A stretch of 36,760 nucleotides of DNA from the IMG/VR virus record IMGVR_UViG_3300002143_000233, positions 1 through 36,760 of that record. One strand, written 5' to 3'. This DNA is from a virus. This document shows positions 7,022 to 15,174 of the stretch, piece after piece. The position numbers and the translations under genes are program-made. The notes under the pieces were generated by a model. It saw only the letters and a program-made list of their open reading frames with translations, ran no database searches and was not told the origin of the DNA. Positions within the stretch are counted from its first letter, which is position 1. Every line of letters starts with the position of its first letter.

Positions 7022-7861
7022 ATGTTAAGTATATTTGTAATATATTCCGTAGACAGAATAGAACAATTTGAAATATTCTATGAGTGTTTGCAAGAAATGC
7101 CGGGATATGAAGATTGTCAAAAAATATTAATTGTAGATGGCGAAGAAACTAATGTTTATCCAGAAGATTTTGAAATATTTTTCTGTAAAAGACCAAACAA
7201 ATACTTTAATTGGGCGGCTGCTTGGAATCTTGGAATCGAAAAATCAGCATACGAAAAAATATGGTATCTAGATTCCGACAGAATATTGCCAATACATTAT
7301 TTGCAAACATTACAACGAAAAATAAAAGATAATACTTTTATTTATTCTTCTCAAATAGTCGCTATGAAACAACATTGTTCTATAGATTTCATAAAAGAAT
7401 GCCGACAAAATCCATATCTTCATTGGGATTCATATGCAGAAGATCATAGACTTCCATGTCCTCCGAATATGAAATTTCTAAGCATGGGTAAAAATCCAAT
7501 GAGTGGAAACACTGGTTTCACCAAAACAAGTTATTATAAATCAGGAGGATTGAGTCTTGCGTTTGAAGGACCAGCCTTGGCTGATACAGATTATTATTAT
7601 AAAACTTATTTAAAAAGATTCGATTTTGAAACCATACCATGTTTGGAATTACACTTGAAGCACAATTATTCGATTTCAGGCAAAGAACGTGATATTATGT
7701 ATATGTATAATGCGATTAAAATATGCAAAAAATACAATTTAAAGCCAAGCGAAAGACTACAAGAAAGAATTAAAAAAAACAACATAGATATTAATTTTGC
7801 TAAATACGATATTGATAAATTTTTAGAACTGTGTCAAAAAAATAAAATAAAATCAATTTAA
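7022..7861 (+). CDS. GT-A fold glycosyltransferase (galactosyltransferase-like)
   Basis: Probably transfers a sugar from a nucleotide-sugar donor. The 279 residues show an N-terminal Rossmann-like half ('ILIVDGEETN'), the metal-binding 'WYLDSDRILP' (DSD, about 82-84), an acceptor-side region 'MSGNTGFTKTSYYKSGGL' and 'ALADTDYYYKTY', typical of the C-terminal part of galactosyltransferase-like GT2/GT7 enzymes. It resembles the enzyme at 14332-15174, which has the same 'DSDRILPE/I' motif. There is no Shine-Dalgarno; TATATATAATTAT directly precedes the ATG, possibly a late promoter. It converges with the UvsW gene, sharing four bases at the stops. The donor and acceptor are unknown. Confidence 0.8.
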   Translation: MLSIFVIYSVDRIEQFEIFYECLQEMPGYEDCQKILIVDGEETNVYPEDFEIFFCKRPNKYFNWAAAWNLGIEKSAYEKIWYLDSDRILPIHYLQTLQRKIKDNTFIYSSQIVAMKQHCSIDFIKECRQNPYLHWDSYAEDHRLPCPPNMKFLSMGKNPMSGNTGFTKTSYYKSGGLSLAFEGPALADTDYYYKTYLKRFDFETIPCLELHLKHNYSISGKERDIMYMYNAIKICKKYNLKPSERLQERIKKNNIDINFAKYDIDKFLELCQKNKIKSI

Positions 7862-9306
7862 ACAATTAACGCTTCATCTAAGGTTATTTCTTTAATAATA
7901 TGACCTTGATCTTTTAAAATTTTAATGCGTTTTTTGCTATGTTCTAATAAATAAGGATTTATATCAAATATAAAATCAAAATATTTCAAGTCTTCTTTAT
8001 CTGAAGACACTCTCAATCCACGACCCATACGCTGTATGATTTGATGGTCGGCTTGCCCACCAGCCGCATTGATCAATTGATGTAAAAACACATTAATTCC
8101 GGTATTAAATATTTGTTGAGTCGCAATAGCTATTAAATTTTCTTTACTATGTTGCAATTCTTTTATTACAAATTTCCTCGTTGCCGAATCGTCTTTTCCT
8201 TGAACCCATAAAGAGTTTGGAATCATTTTATGTAATGTGTCTCCGTGTGCGATTCTATCCACCAAAATCAAAGTTCTTCCTTTTTGTCTTATTGCTATTT
8301 CTTTAACCATATCATGAAACTCGTTGTTTTCCGCTATGCCTCTGGTTACAGCATCGATATAAATATCGTGTGGCAAATCAGGCGATTTGACTGGCATAAA
8401 ATAACCTTTTGATGCAGATAATATACCTCTGTTTTGTAATTCTTTAGTGGTTAGAATTCCAGACTCTACAGAATTTGTTTTAAGTACTGGACCAAAAAAT
8501 CCTTTCACACCATACTTTTGTACCTTGTCTTTTTCTCCAAATTTGAATGGAGTGGCACTCAATGCAACTCTTATATCAGTTCCTTTTAACTTCTTGTAAA
8601 CAGATTTAGGACCCGATGACATCATGTCGTGTATTTCATCGACTATAAGAACTTTTATTTTTGGCAAAAGATTTTCAATTTTTGAAATCGATTGAACACT
8701 TGCAACAGTTATTATGTTGGGGTGTACTTCTTTTCCCCATAGACAACCAACATTGGGTATGTCCCAGCTTTTGATTTCTTCGTAGTTTTGTGATGCCAAT
8801 CCAACTCTATTTTGCAAAACCAATATAGGAGTATTAGGTGGCAATGATTTTATTATACTTACCATAATAAAACTTTTACCAGCAGATGTAGGAGCGTAAA
8901 TCACTCCTCTCTTGTGTTTTATAATTTGATTCACAAAATCAACTTGATAGTCGTGTAATTCGAGACTTGGATTTTTAAATTTAAGATAATCTTTGTCTAT
9001 GCTTTCAATCGCAAATTTAGTTTTAGCTCTTTTATCGTTGTATGATATTTTAAGATTATGATGTTTTATCACCAAGATTACTTCTGGCAATAATCCAGTC
9101 AAAAATTTACCGCTAGTCTTATTGAAAAAATCAATGTATCCATCCCATAACTTTTGTTTGTATCTTCTATTATGGAAATAATTTCTATCTCTAAACCTAA
9201 GACTTTGCCATAAAATATTTAGAATGTCTTGATTGGTGGTGGTACAAATAGAAACATCGTTGTTTATGGTTAAAACAACATCGTTATCTTGCGGATTATT
9301 CGACAT
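7858..9306 (-). CDS. uvsW: UvsW-like SF2 helicase
   Basis: Recombination and branch-migration helicase; T4 UvsW unwinds R-loops and stalled forks and helps switch from origin to recombination-dependent replication. The 482 residues contain the N-terminal UvsW-type domain (about 20-75, 'RFRDRNYFHNRRYKQKLWDG'), a Q-motif region 'LELHDYQVDFV', Walker A 'APTSAGKS' (138-145), motif II 'VDEIHDMM' (222-229), motif III 'ALSATPFKFG', and motif VI 'QIIQRMGRGLR'. The length is near T4 UvsW (about 500). It lies 17 bases downstream of the exonuclease gene, in the same direction. Confidence 0.94.
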   Translation of the reverse strand: MSNNPQDNDVVLTINNDVSICTTTNQDILNILWQSLRFRDRNYFHNRRYKQKLWDGYIDFFNKTSGKFLTGLLPEVILVIKHHNLKISYNDKRAKTKFAIESIDKDYLKFKNPSLELHDYQVDFVNQIIKHKRGVIYAPTSAGKSFIMVSIIKSLPPNTPILVLQNRVGLASQNYEEIKSWDIPNVGCLWGKEVHPNIITVASVQSISKIENLLPKIKVLIVDEIHDMMSSGPKSVYKKLKGTDIRVALSATPFKFGEKDKVQKYGVKGFFGPVLKTNSVESGILTTKELQNRGILSASKGYFMPVKSPDLPHDIYIDAVTRGIAENNEFHDMVKEIAIRQKGRTLILVDRIAHGDTLHKMIPNSLWVQGKDDSATRKFVIKELQHSKENLIAIATQQIFNTGINVFLHQLINAAGGQADHQIIQRMGRGLRVSSDKEDLKYFDFIFDINPYLLEHSKKRIKILKDQGHIIKEITLDEALIV

Positions 9307-9323
9307 GTTAATTTTTCTCTAAT

Positions 9324-9917
9324 TTAAAAGTGTATTTTGTATTTACGCCTAATTAGCTTTATTACTTGTATGGCATCATCCACAGCGTTATGCGTTACCT
9401 TTTCCCTAATAGAAGCTCTGTCTAAACATGTTTCCATGTTGGGCAAATGATTGTCTTTTAAATGATCAAAATATAGTATAGCAGGATCTATCATCCTAGA
9501 TCGAAACGAAATGTTAGACCAATCATTTTTTTGTATTTTTTCTTGCAAGAACATTAAATCAAATGTTGCGAAATTTTTACCAGCAACATTTAAATATATT
9601 TTCTCATTATCATCGTTGTAACCGTTCACGAAAAGAAAATTACTTAGTCTTGTGAACAATTCTTCTGGATAGCAGATGTAAGGCGAATTGTTTTCGACTT
9701 TGTTAGAAATATCTAACAATATATTCCTACTATGTATCTTAATCGCTTTAGGATCGACACAATAAGGTTCTTTTTTATTTAAATGATAATGAAAAACTGG
9801 TAAGTCTTTTATCGGTAAAGGATTCTTCAAATCATCAAGAACCGCTGCAAATTCTAAAATATCATGATTCTTAGGATCTAATCCGCTTGTTTCAATATCT
9901 ATAGATGCGTATTTCAT
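9324..9917 (-). CDS. DnaQ-like DEDDh 3'-5' exonuclease
   Basis: RNase H-fold exonuclease of 197 residues. 'YASIDIETSGLDP' supplies the first two acidic residues (D6, E8), 'GKNFATFDLMFL' the third, and 'THNAVDDAIQVIKLI' the His/Asp pair of the DEDDh class. The start at 9917 is chosen for AAGGAAG seven bases upstream; a longer frame from 9956 lacks such a site. T4 has an exonuclease of this class (DexA) close to dda, so the position here fits. The family A polymerase in this window has no intact proofreading domain, so this enzyme could supply that activity in trans; that is inference. RNase T-like action is an alternative. Confidence 0.85.
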   Translation of the reverse strand: MKYASIDIETSGLDPKNHDILEFAAVLDDLKNPLPIKDLPVFHYHLNKKEPYCVDPKAIKIHSRNILLDISNKVENNSPYICYPEELFTRLSNFLFVNGYNDDNEKIYLNVAGKNFATFDLMFLQEKIQKNDWSNISFRSRMIDPAILYFDHLKDNHLPNMETCLDRASIREKVTHNAVDDAIQVIKLIRRKYKIHF

Positions 9918-9965
9918 AGTGACTTCCTTATCTTGTTGGGCTGTAATAACGAACAAAAATTCCGA

Positions 9966-10115
9966 TCAAATGTCGTCACATGGTTTTTCTTCATTGTTAT
10001 CGCCTTGTTCTATTTTCTTTTTTCTTTCAGATAACAATTGACAAAGCTCTTGATATAAAGAAGGATCTTCCATTTGTATACTGGCCAAAATCCAATCTGA
10101 TATGTTAGGACTCAT
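9966..10115 (-). CDS. Small hypothetical protein, 49 residues
   Basis: Starts at ATG 10113-10115 with TTGGAG eight bases upstream and ends with TGA at 9966-9968. The protein is acidic with a helical, coiled-coil-like middle: 'MSPNISDWILASIQMEDPSL', then 'YQELCQLLSERKKKIEQ' and a hydrophilic tail 'GDNNEEKPCDDI'. The good ribosome site, protein-like composition and position in an otherwise unexplained gap on the same strand as the exonuclease support it. Function unknown. Confidence 0.65.
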   Translation of the reverse strand: MSPNISDWILASIQMEDPSLYQELCQLLSERKKKIEQGDNNEEKPCDDI

Positions 10116-10179
10116 GTTGACTCCAATTGTTAAAAGATCAGAGTACCTTAGAATTCAAAAAAGTAAATGCGAGAATTAA

Positions 10180-10863
10180 ATGAATTTCCCTTCATTCGAT
10201 GAAACTTCTATCTTGATAAAAACTCCTTTTTTCAAGATAGAACCAAAAATAATAGAAAACAACATTCCAAAAAAAATACATCAATTGTGGATAGGAAGCA
10301 AAAACCCACCTTTAGATTGGATGCACACATGGAAAATAAAAAATCCCGATTACGAATACATTCTTTGGGGTGAAGAAAAACTTGAAAAAGAAAATTTTCA
10401 CAATCAAAGTCTTATCGACAAGATGCCAGAACTTAATGGTAAAGCAGATATAATGAGATATGAAATTTTGTATAAATATGGCGGATTTTTCATTGATGCG
10501 GACAGCGAATGTTTAAGGCCATTAAGCGATGAACTAAGAAACTACGAATTCCTTTCTTGTTATGAAAACGAAAAAATAAGAGGAGGAGTAGTTGCGTGTG
10601 CTATTTTAGGTTGTGCTTCTAACAATCAACTTATGGAAAACTGCATATCAAATCTAGAAGAATTAAACTTGCCTATATCGCCAGCATGGTGGTATGTTGG
10701 CCCAATTTTTTTAACTTATGTGATCCATAAGTACAAATACAAAAACATAAACATATTGCCATCTTACACATTTATACCATTTCATTATTCTGGAATGAAG
10801 TATTCTGGAGAATTTTTACCATTCGCAGATCAAAAATGGGCAACTACTTTGAATCTATATTGA
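10180..10863 (+). CDS. GT32-type glycosyltransferase (DXD, OCH1-like)
   Basis: Sugar transferase of 227 residues with the hallmark 'IPKKIHQLWIGSKNPP' N-terminus (about 29-44) and the donor-binding block 'KADIMRYEILYKYGG' followed by 'FFIDADSECLRPL' (DAD motif). This arrangement is typical of the glycosyltransferase sugar-binding DXD family (GT32, OCH1/capsule type). The C-terminal part 'PISPAWWYVGPIFLTYVI' fits the family's 'GP' acceptor region. No transmembrane segment is seen, so it probably acts in the cytoplasm. It converges with the next gene, overlapping it by nine bases. Confidence 0.85.
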   Translation: MNFPSFDETSILIKTPFFKIEPKIIENNIPKKIHQLWIGSKNPPLDWMHTWKIKNPDYEYILWGEEKLEKENFHNQSLIDKMPELNGKADIMRYEILYKYGGFFIDADSECLRPLSDELRNYEFLSCYENEKIRGGVVACAILGCASNNQLMENCISNLEELNLPISPAWWYVGPIFLTYVIHKYKYKNINILPSYTFIPFHYSGMKYSGEFLPFADQKWATTLNLY

Positions 10864-11766
10864 TTTAGACTGACAAAATTCCCATGCTAATTTTTCACAA
10901 AAATCTGTAAGATTCAAAAACGAATCCCTGTCTTCTATTAAATCATTGTATTTTAAAATCACATCATTAAACACAGGATCACAAATCAAATCATATTTTG
11001 AATCTTTGTGATCATATGTGTATCCAGCAGCTGTGTCTTGCAAATCTTTATAGGTAATTTCTTTTTTATTCTTAATCATATCAAATATTTTTTTCCAATG
11101 CGACCATTCTGGTTTTAAATTTTTATTATATGGATTTGCTAATTTAGATAACCATCCAATTAAATACTTAGATTTCATCTGATTTATTGTTCTTATAGGA
11201 AAATGACATATTTTAATGTGTTTTGTGGTGTTTCTATTAATGTATTCATTTTTTCCATAATGAACTTCGTGTTGACCTTCGACATAATATAATCCTTCGT
11301 GTGATTTAAATATGTTTCTATGGACAATAGCTTTAAGTTGATTTAAATTTATCGATTTTGTTCTATGTGTTATTGTGTTTAATATGTTTTTATCATTAGT
11401 CTCTATAGTAGGAACATAATTGTACCAACACGCCATTAACAATTTATTGTCTTCGAACACTATATCTTCTAAATTTTTATCAAAAACAATAAATTCATCC
11501 GCATCTAAAAATACAAACCAATCAGCGATTTCTTTATATTCATTCAATATTCTTGTGGATATTTGCGATTGAATGTGCCAAACAGATTTTTCATCAATTA
11601 CATCAAGTTTTTTATATTCAGTTTGTAATTTCTTCAGAATCTTTCTTGTATTATCAGAACTATCATGTTCGACAATTATTATTTTGTCGAAATACACAGC
11701 GTGGTAACGCACGAATGTTTCGATGATGTCTTCTTCATTTTTAACAATTGATGCTATTATCTTCAT
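10855..11766 (-). CDS. GT2/GT92-like glycosyltransferase
   Basis: Sugar transferase of 303 residues. 'MKIIASIVKNEEDIIETFVRYH' style N-terminus, 'IIIVEHDSSDNTRKIL' and the metal site 'WFVFLDADEFIVF' (DAD, about 98-100) match the family 2-like group that starts with 'KNEE..I..W..YH' (DUF23/GT92-like). The C-terminal half is less conserved. Its start overlaps the end of the upstream glycosyltransferase by 26 bases, so the two are probably translationally coupled in one minus-strand operon (13010 to 10855). Donor and acceptor are unknown. Confidence 0.82.
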   Translation of the reverse strand: MKIIASIVKNEEDIIETFVRYHAVYFDKIIIVEHDSSDNTRKILKKLQTEYKKLDVIDEKSVWHIQSQISTRILNEYKEIADWFVFLDADEFIVFDKNLEDIVFEDNKLLMACWYNYVPTIETNDKNILNTITHRTKSINLNQLKAIVHRNIFKSHEGLYYVEGQHEVHYGKNEYINRNTTKHIKICHFPIRTINQMKSKYLIGWLSKLANPYNKNLKPEWSHWKKIFDMIKNKKEITYKDLQDTAAGYTYDHKDSKYDLICDPVFNDVILKYNDLIEDRDSFLNLTDFCEKLAWEFCQSKSI

Positions 11767-12724
11767 ATGAATCGATTAGGAATTTACCCCATTGTTGTGA
11801 CATGTATTTTGAATCCCATGATTTAATTTCATCGACAATACCGTGATGCATTAATTGAATTTTATTCTTATCGCTTTTTAATTCTAATATTTTATCAACA
11901 CACAAGTCAACATTTCTTTCGATAACATTACAATTACGAAAATAATTACTGTAACCAACATCCGTACACACAGGAACACATCCGCAAGCGGATGCTTCCA
12001 ATAATGTACACGGACCTCCTTCCGACTTGGATAGGCACAAAAAAACCTTGCATTCATTGTAAATTTTATTCATATCTTTTAATGTTCTTTTGTTGTTGAA
12101 AGAATCAACATATATTTCTGCGAAATAAATATCTTTATAATTCGATAGCTTATTTTTTACTTCCTGTAAAATAGAATAACCCTTGTGTTCTAATCGCATC
12201 ACGCTTGATGAAAAAAATACAACAAAATCTCTTTGATCGAATGGTTTTTCTATAAAGAAAGTACTCAAATCAACGCCATCGTATGTAAGGTGTATGTTTT
12301 CAAATCCACTTTTAATCATAATTTCGTAGACATATGGATTGTTTACTGAAACACAATTGAATGCTGATATCCTATCTTTTTTAATCATAATGTCATAAGG
12401 AGATAGTACTTCGTTTATAGTAAGTACAACCTTTGTTCCTTTGGAATTATGATGCTTTATAAAATTTACTAAATCTTTAGTTTCAGCAAAATACTGTTCG
12501 TGCAAATGATGAATGATATCGTAATGTTTTTTTTCCACTTGATCGATCCAATTTAAATTTGCGAACCCTATATCGATATCGAATTGTGGAAGATGCTTTC
12601 TGTAATCTATTCCTTTGAAATGAAAACTCCAATTTGGTGTGTCTGCCAAATACAAAACATTTATTTTATTAATCGTATGATCAAGATTTGGTATTATAAT
12701 TTCAGGTAATTTATTTAATTTCAT
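11741..12724 (-). CDS. GT4-family (GT-B fold) glycosyltransferase
   Basis: Retaining-type sugar transferase of 327 residues. The C-terminal half carries the family signature: 'CKVFLCLSKSEGGPCTLLEA' region with the E-x7-E spacing, then 'SACGCVPVCTDVGYS'. The middle holds the linker strand 'DFVVFFSSSVMRLEHKGYSI' typical of the second Rossmann domain. The N-terminal domain is short compared with usual GT4 enzymes (about 350-400 residues in total). It overlaps its upstream neighbour by 14 bases and its downstream neighbour by 26. Substrates are unknown. Confidence 0.86.
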   Translation of the reverse strand: MKLNKLPEIIIPNLDHTINKINVLYLADTPNWSFHFKGIDYRKHLPQFDIDIGFANLNWIDQVEKKHYDIIHHLHEQYFAETKDLVNFIKHHNSKGTKVVLTINEVLSPYDIMIKKDRISAFNCVSVNNPYVYEIMIKSGFENIHLTYDGVDLSTFFIEKPFDQRDFVVFFSSSVMRLEHKGYSILQEVKNKLSNYKDIYFAEIYVDSFNNKRTLKDMNKIYNECKVFLCLSKSEGGPCTLLEASACGCVPVCTDVGYSNYFRNCNVIERNVDLCVDKILELKSDKNKIQLMHHGIVDEIKSWDSKYMSQQWGKFLIDSYEDNSINC

Positions 12725-13010
12725 TATTGGATAAAACTCTAACTATATCGCCAACAGTAGAAAAGTCTTTATTGTCTATAATATCAATTATGGCATCGAT
12801 TGCGTCTTGATTTAAATCAGAAATGTCTCCTAATCCTAATATTTTTTTCTTAAGACTTTCTTTTGTGTAGCCAGATTCTTTTAAACTTTTAATACTAGTA
12901 GACATACCATCCTTGTTGCCTTCTAAGTTCAAAAACTTTAATAATAAGTCCTTATAATGGTCGAACCCACGTCTTTCTTCTAGCCATAATTTAAAATTTG
13001 ATTTGTTCAT
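12711..13010 (-). CDS. Hypothetical protein with capsid-targeting-like N-terminus
   Basis: 99 residues, unrecognised. Starts 'MNKSNFKLWLEERRGFDHY'; 'LEE|R' fits the gp21 protease preference. The rest looks all-helical ('YKDLLLKFLNLEG', 'KESLKKKILGLGDIS', 'DAIDAIIDIIDN'). AAGGGA lies seven to ten bases before the ATG. It leads a minus-strand operon with two glycosyltransferases. Its start is only 32 bases from the divergent gene at 13043, which also begins with an 'NFKxF' pattern, so a shared bidirectional promoter (TATATAAGATA between them) is likely. Confidence 0.68.
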   Translation of the reverse strand: MNKSNFKLWLEERRGFDHYKDLLLKFLNLEGNKDGMSTSIKSLKESGYTKESLKKKILGLGDISDLNQDAIDAIIDIIDNKDFSTVGDIVRVLSNNEIK

Positions 13011-13042
13011 TTTGTCCCTTAGTAGCTCTATATAAGATAGAT

Positions 13043-13843
13043 ATGAAAAACATTATCAGTAATTTTAAAACATTTTTTGAATTTGCCAATTATGGTTTCG
13101 AAGTTCAGACTTCAAAAACTATAGGTGGAACCGTTATGCAAGATGGCGACAAACCTATTAATTACATAGATTCTAATTTAATTGTGGATGAATTGGTTAG
13201 ACATAAATTAAACGATGTAAATCCAGTAAATTTTTGGGAAAATGTTGTTCAATGGGGTTCCGACCCCGGAGCAATTAAATTAGAAATTACACCTCTTGGT
13301 TCGTATAGAGTTGTAATAAGAAAATTGATAAAAGATTTAGTTGGTAATAGTACTTGGATTACAAAGAATGTAATAGATCTCGATGACACATATTCTGGTC
13401 ACAGTGAAATCGCTTACGCTGAAGATTGTTTAGGTATAATCGAAAGTCTCAATAAAGAAAATTTAGATCATGCATCTGCCAACTGCGAAAACTTTGATAA
13501 ACTTGCTTGGAAACTATGGAATAAATGTAAGGCTGTGTTTCCTTCTTATATAATGTTTCCAATAGGCATGAAAAAAATGAGTGAAAATTATTACAAACTC
13601 ATATATGAATTTAAAGGCGGTGGAGTAGAAGCCCCAACAAGATCGAGAGCAGAACAATTTAATATCGATCTTCACTTTAATAAAACTACAGGAATTATAA
13701 AGTCATGGGGATACGATATTGATTCCGATATCAGACAACATAGCTGGAAAGTTCAAATTTCAGATTTCAACGAATGGTTCGCTCCTTCGCAACCAATGGA
13801 TGAAATAATAGCTGTGGTAAATACTTCGTTTATGACATATTAG
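13043..13843 (+). CDS. Hypothetical protein with capsid-targeting-like N-terminus
   Basis: 266 residues, unrecognised. The start at 13043 is preferred to an in-frame ATG at 12998, which lies inside the divergent gene. Begins 'MKNIISNFKTFFEFANYG'. The body is a mixed alpha/beta protein rich in Trp and Tyr with no known catalytic motif; 'GSYRVVIRKLIKDL', 'KGGGVEAPTRSRAEQFNIDL' and 'SWKVQISDFNEWFAP' are the more distinctive parts. No Shine-Dalgarno is seen; CTATATAAGATAGAT precedes the ATG and may be a late promoter. It could be a virion protein, on the basis of the N-terminus only. Confidence 0.65.
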   Translation: MKNIISNFKTFFEFANYGFEVQTSKTIGGTVMQDGDKPINYIDSNLIVDELVRHKLNDVNPVNFWENVVQWGSDPGAIKLEITPLGSYRVVIRKLIKDLVGNSTWITKNVIDLDDTYSGHSEIAYAEDCLGIIESLNKENLDHASANCENFDKLAWKLWNKCKAVFPSYIMFPIGMKKMSENYYKLIYEFKGGGVEAPTRSRAEQFNIDLHFNKTTGIIKSWGYDIDSDIRQHSWKVQISDFNEWFAPSQPMDEIIAVVNTSFMTY

Positions 13844-13850
13844 GATTTTC

Positions 13851-14339
13851 ATGAAAAAAAAATACATAAACTATTCTTTGAGTCTTACATTTTTAATATG
13901 TATGTTTGTATTTATTTCTTTGACAAAAATAGATCATGCTGGACCTCAAAATCAAATCAGTCAAGATAAATTAACAAACAATGATTATGCACAAAACGAA
14001 GAATCGGATAGTTATCAAAAAATTATCCAGAAATCAAAAGCAGAAAATAAAAAAACAATATTATTCTTTATAGATTCTACATGTGATTGGTCTGATAAAT
14101 TCTTTGAAATATTAAAAGACTCGGAAGTAAACAGTTACATATCAGACAACAATTATATTAAGTACTATGTTAATGTCGAAAAGAACAAAAATGTATTTTT
14201 AAAATACAAAGTAGAATTTACTCCTTGGTATATTGTTGTAGATGAAAACGAAAATATAATTAAAACTGGATCTGGTTATAAACAAAAAAGAGAATTTTTA
14301 ATTTGGTTGAGAAGCATCGTTAAAAATAATTCTAAATAA
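13851..14339 (+). CDS. Membrane-anchored thioredoxin-fold protein with CxxS site
   Basis: 162 residues. An N-terminal signal or anchor (about 7-25, 'YSLSLTFLICMFVFISL') is followed by a polar linker and a thioredoxin-like domain: 'KKTILFFIDSTCDWSDKFFE' region with C78-D-W-S81, then 'YVNVEKNKNVFLKYKVEFTPW' style strand, with the cis-proline before Trp-Tyr (TPWY). CxxS in place of CxxC suggests an isomerase or mixed-disulfide holder rather than a dithiol reductase. It probably faces the periplasm or outer face. It lies seven bases after the previous gene and converges with a glycosyltransferase (eight-base overlap). Confidence 0.72.
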   Translation: MKKKYINYSLSLTFLICMFVFISLTKIDHAGPQNQISQDKLTNNDYAQNEESDSYQKIIQKSKAENKKTILFFIDSTCDWSDKFFEILKDSEVNSYISDNNYIKYYVNVEKNKNVFLKYKVEFTPWYIVVDENENIIKTGSGYKQKREFLIWLRSIVKNNSK

Positions 14340-15174
14340 ACTTTCCAAATTTAACTTTATTATATTCATCGAAAAATCTTTTTTTAATCGATTCGTTTTT
14401 TAAATTATTTGCTATTTTTATATAAAACCTTGCTTCTCTGTATCTTTCGTTAACTTCTATATTCCATTTATTACAATACTTTAACATGTTGGCTACGCAA
14501 CTTACTTCTTTTTCCTCTTTAGTGAAAAAATATGATTTATAAAAAAATTGTTTTTCATGATACAAATGTACTTCGTATTGATTGTGATATATGATATTGC
14601 AACTTGAATTATTTAAAACTTTTTGTGTGATATCATTATCATTAAAGGAATAACCCAAGAAAGTTTCATCCATTCCTCCTAATTCTTTGTATTTTTTTTT
14701 ATAGAACATAACATTGCCAGAAAATAAATTTCTACAATTTATCTTGTTTTCTTTTGATCTTTCTTCTTCTGTGTAATTAAATGAATTGTTTTCTATAGAC
14801 TCGTCACCTTCTTCTTTTTCACATTGTTTAATATACCCAACCGTGACAAAATCATTTTCATTTAAAGTAATCGCATTGTTGTGGAAATAATTTTCGGGCA
14901 ATATTCTATCGCTGTCTAAAATTACTATTTTATCGTTAGTTGAATACTCAACACCTAAATTGCACATAAAAGGTTTGTTGTATATTTGTAAATTTAAATT
15001 GTATTTTTTAATATCAAAAACAGAAGATGTTATTTCTTTATTGAAATAATCATGAAATAAAATTACTAATTCAGAACCTTGTAGTTTTTTTTCTCTTTTT
15101 TCTAAAAACCTTAATGATTGAAATAAATTTTTAATTCTTGATGAGTGCAAACAGATAATAAAAGATATTTTCAT
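14332..15174 (-). CDS. GT2-like glycosyltransferase (galactosyltransferase type)
   Basis: 280 residues. N-terminal strand 'MKISFIICLHSSR', metal site 'KIVILDSDRILPENYF' (DSD, about 91-93), then 'LFSGNVMFYKKKYKELGGMD' region and 'GYSFNDNDITQKVL', which match the acceptor and C-terminal parts of galactosyltransferase-like GT2/GT7 enzymes. It shares the 'DSDRILP' core with the enzyme at 7022-7861 and may be a distant duplicate. The start overlaps the stop of the upstream gene as ATGA, indicating translational coupling. Substrates are unknown. Confidence 0.82.
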   Translation of the reverse strand: MKISFIICLHSSRIKNLFQSLRFLEKREKKLQGSELVILFHDYFNKEITSSVFDIKKYNLNLQIYNKPFMCNLGVEYSTNDKIVILDSDRILPENYFHNNAITLNENDFVTVGYIKQCEKEEGDESIENNSFNYTEEERSKENKINCRNLFSGNVMFYKKKYKELGGMDETFLGYSFNDNDITQKVLNNSSCNIIYHNQYEVHLYHEKQFFYKSYFFTKEEKEVSCVANMLKYCNKWNIEVNERYREARFYIKIANNLKNESIKKRFFDEYNKVKFGKFI

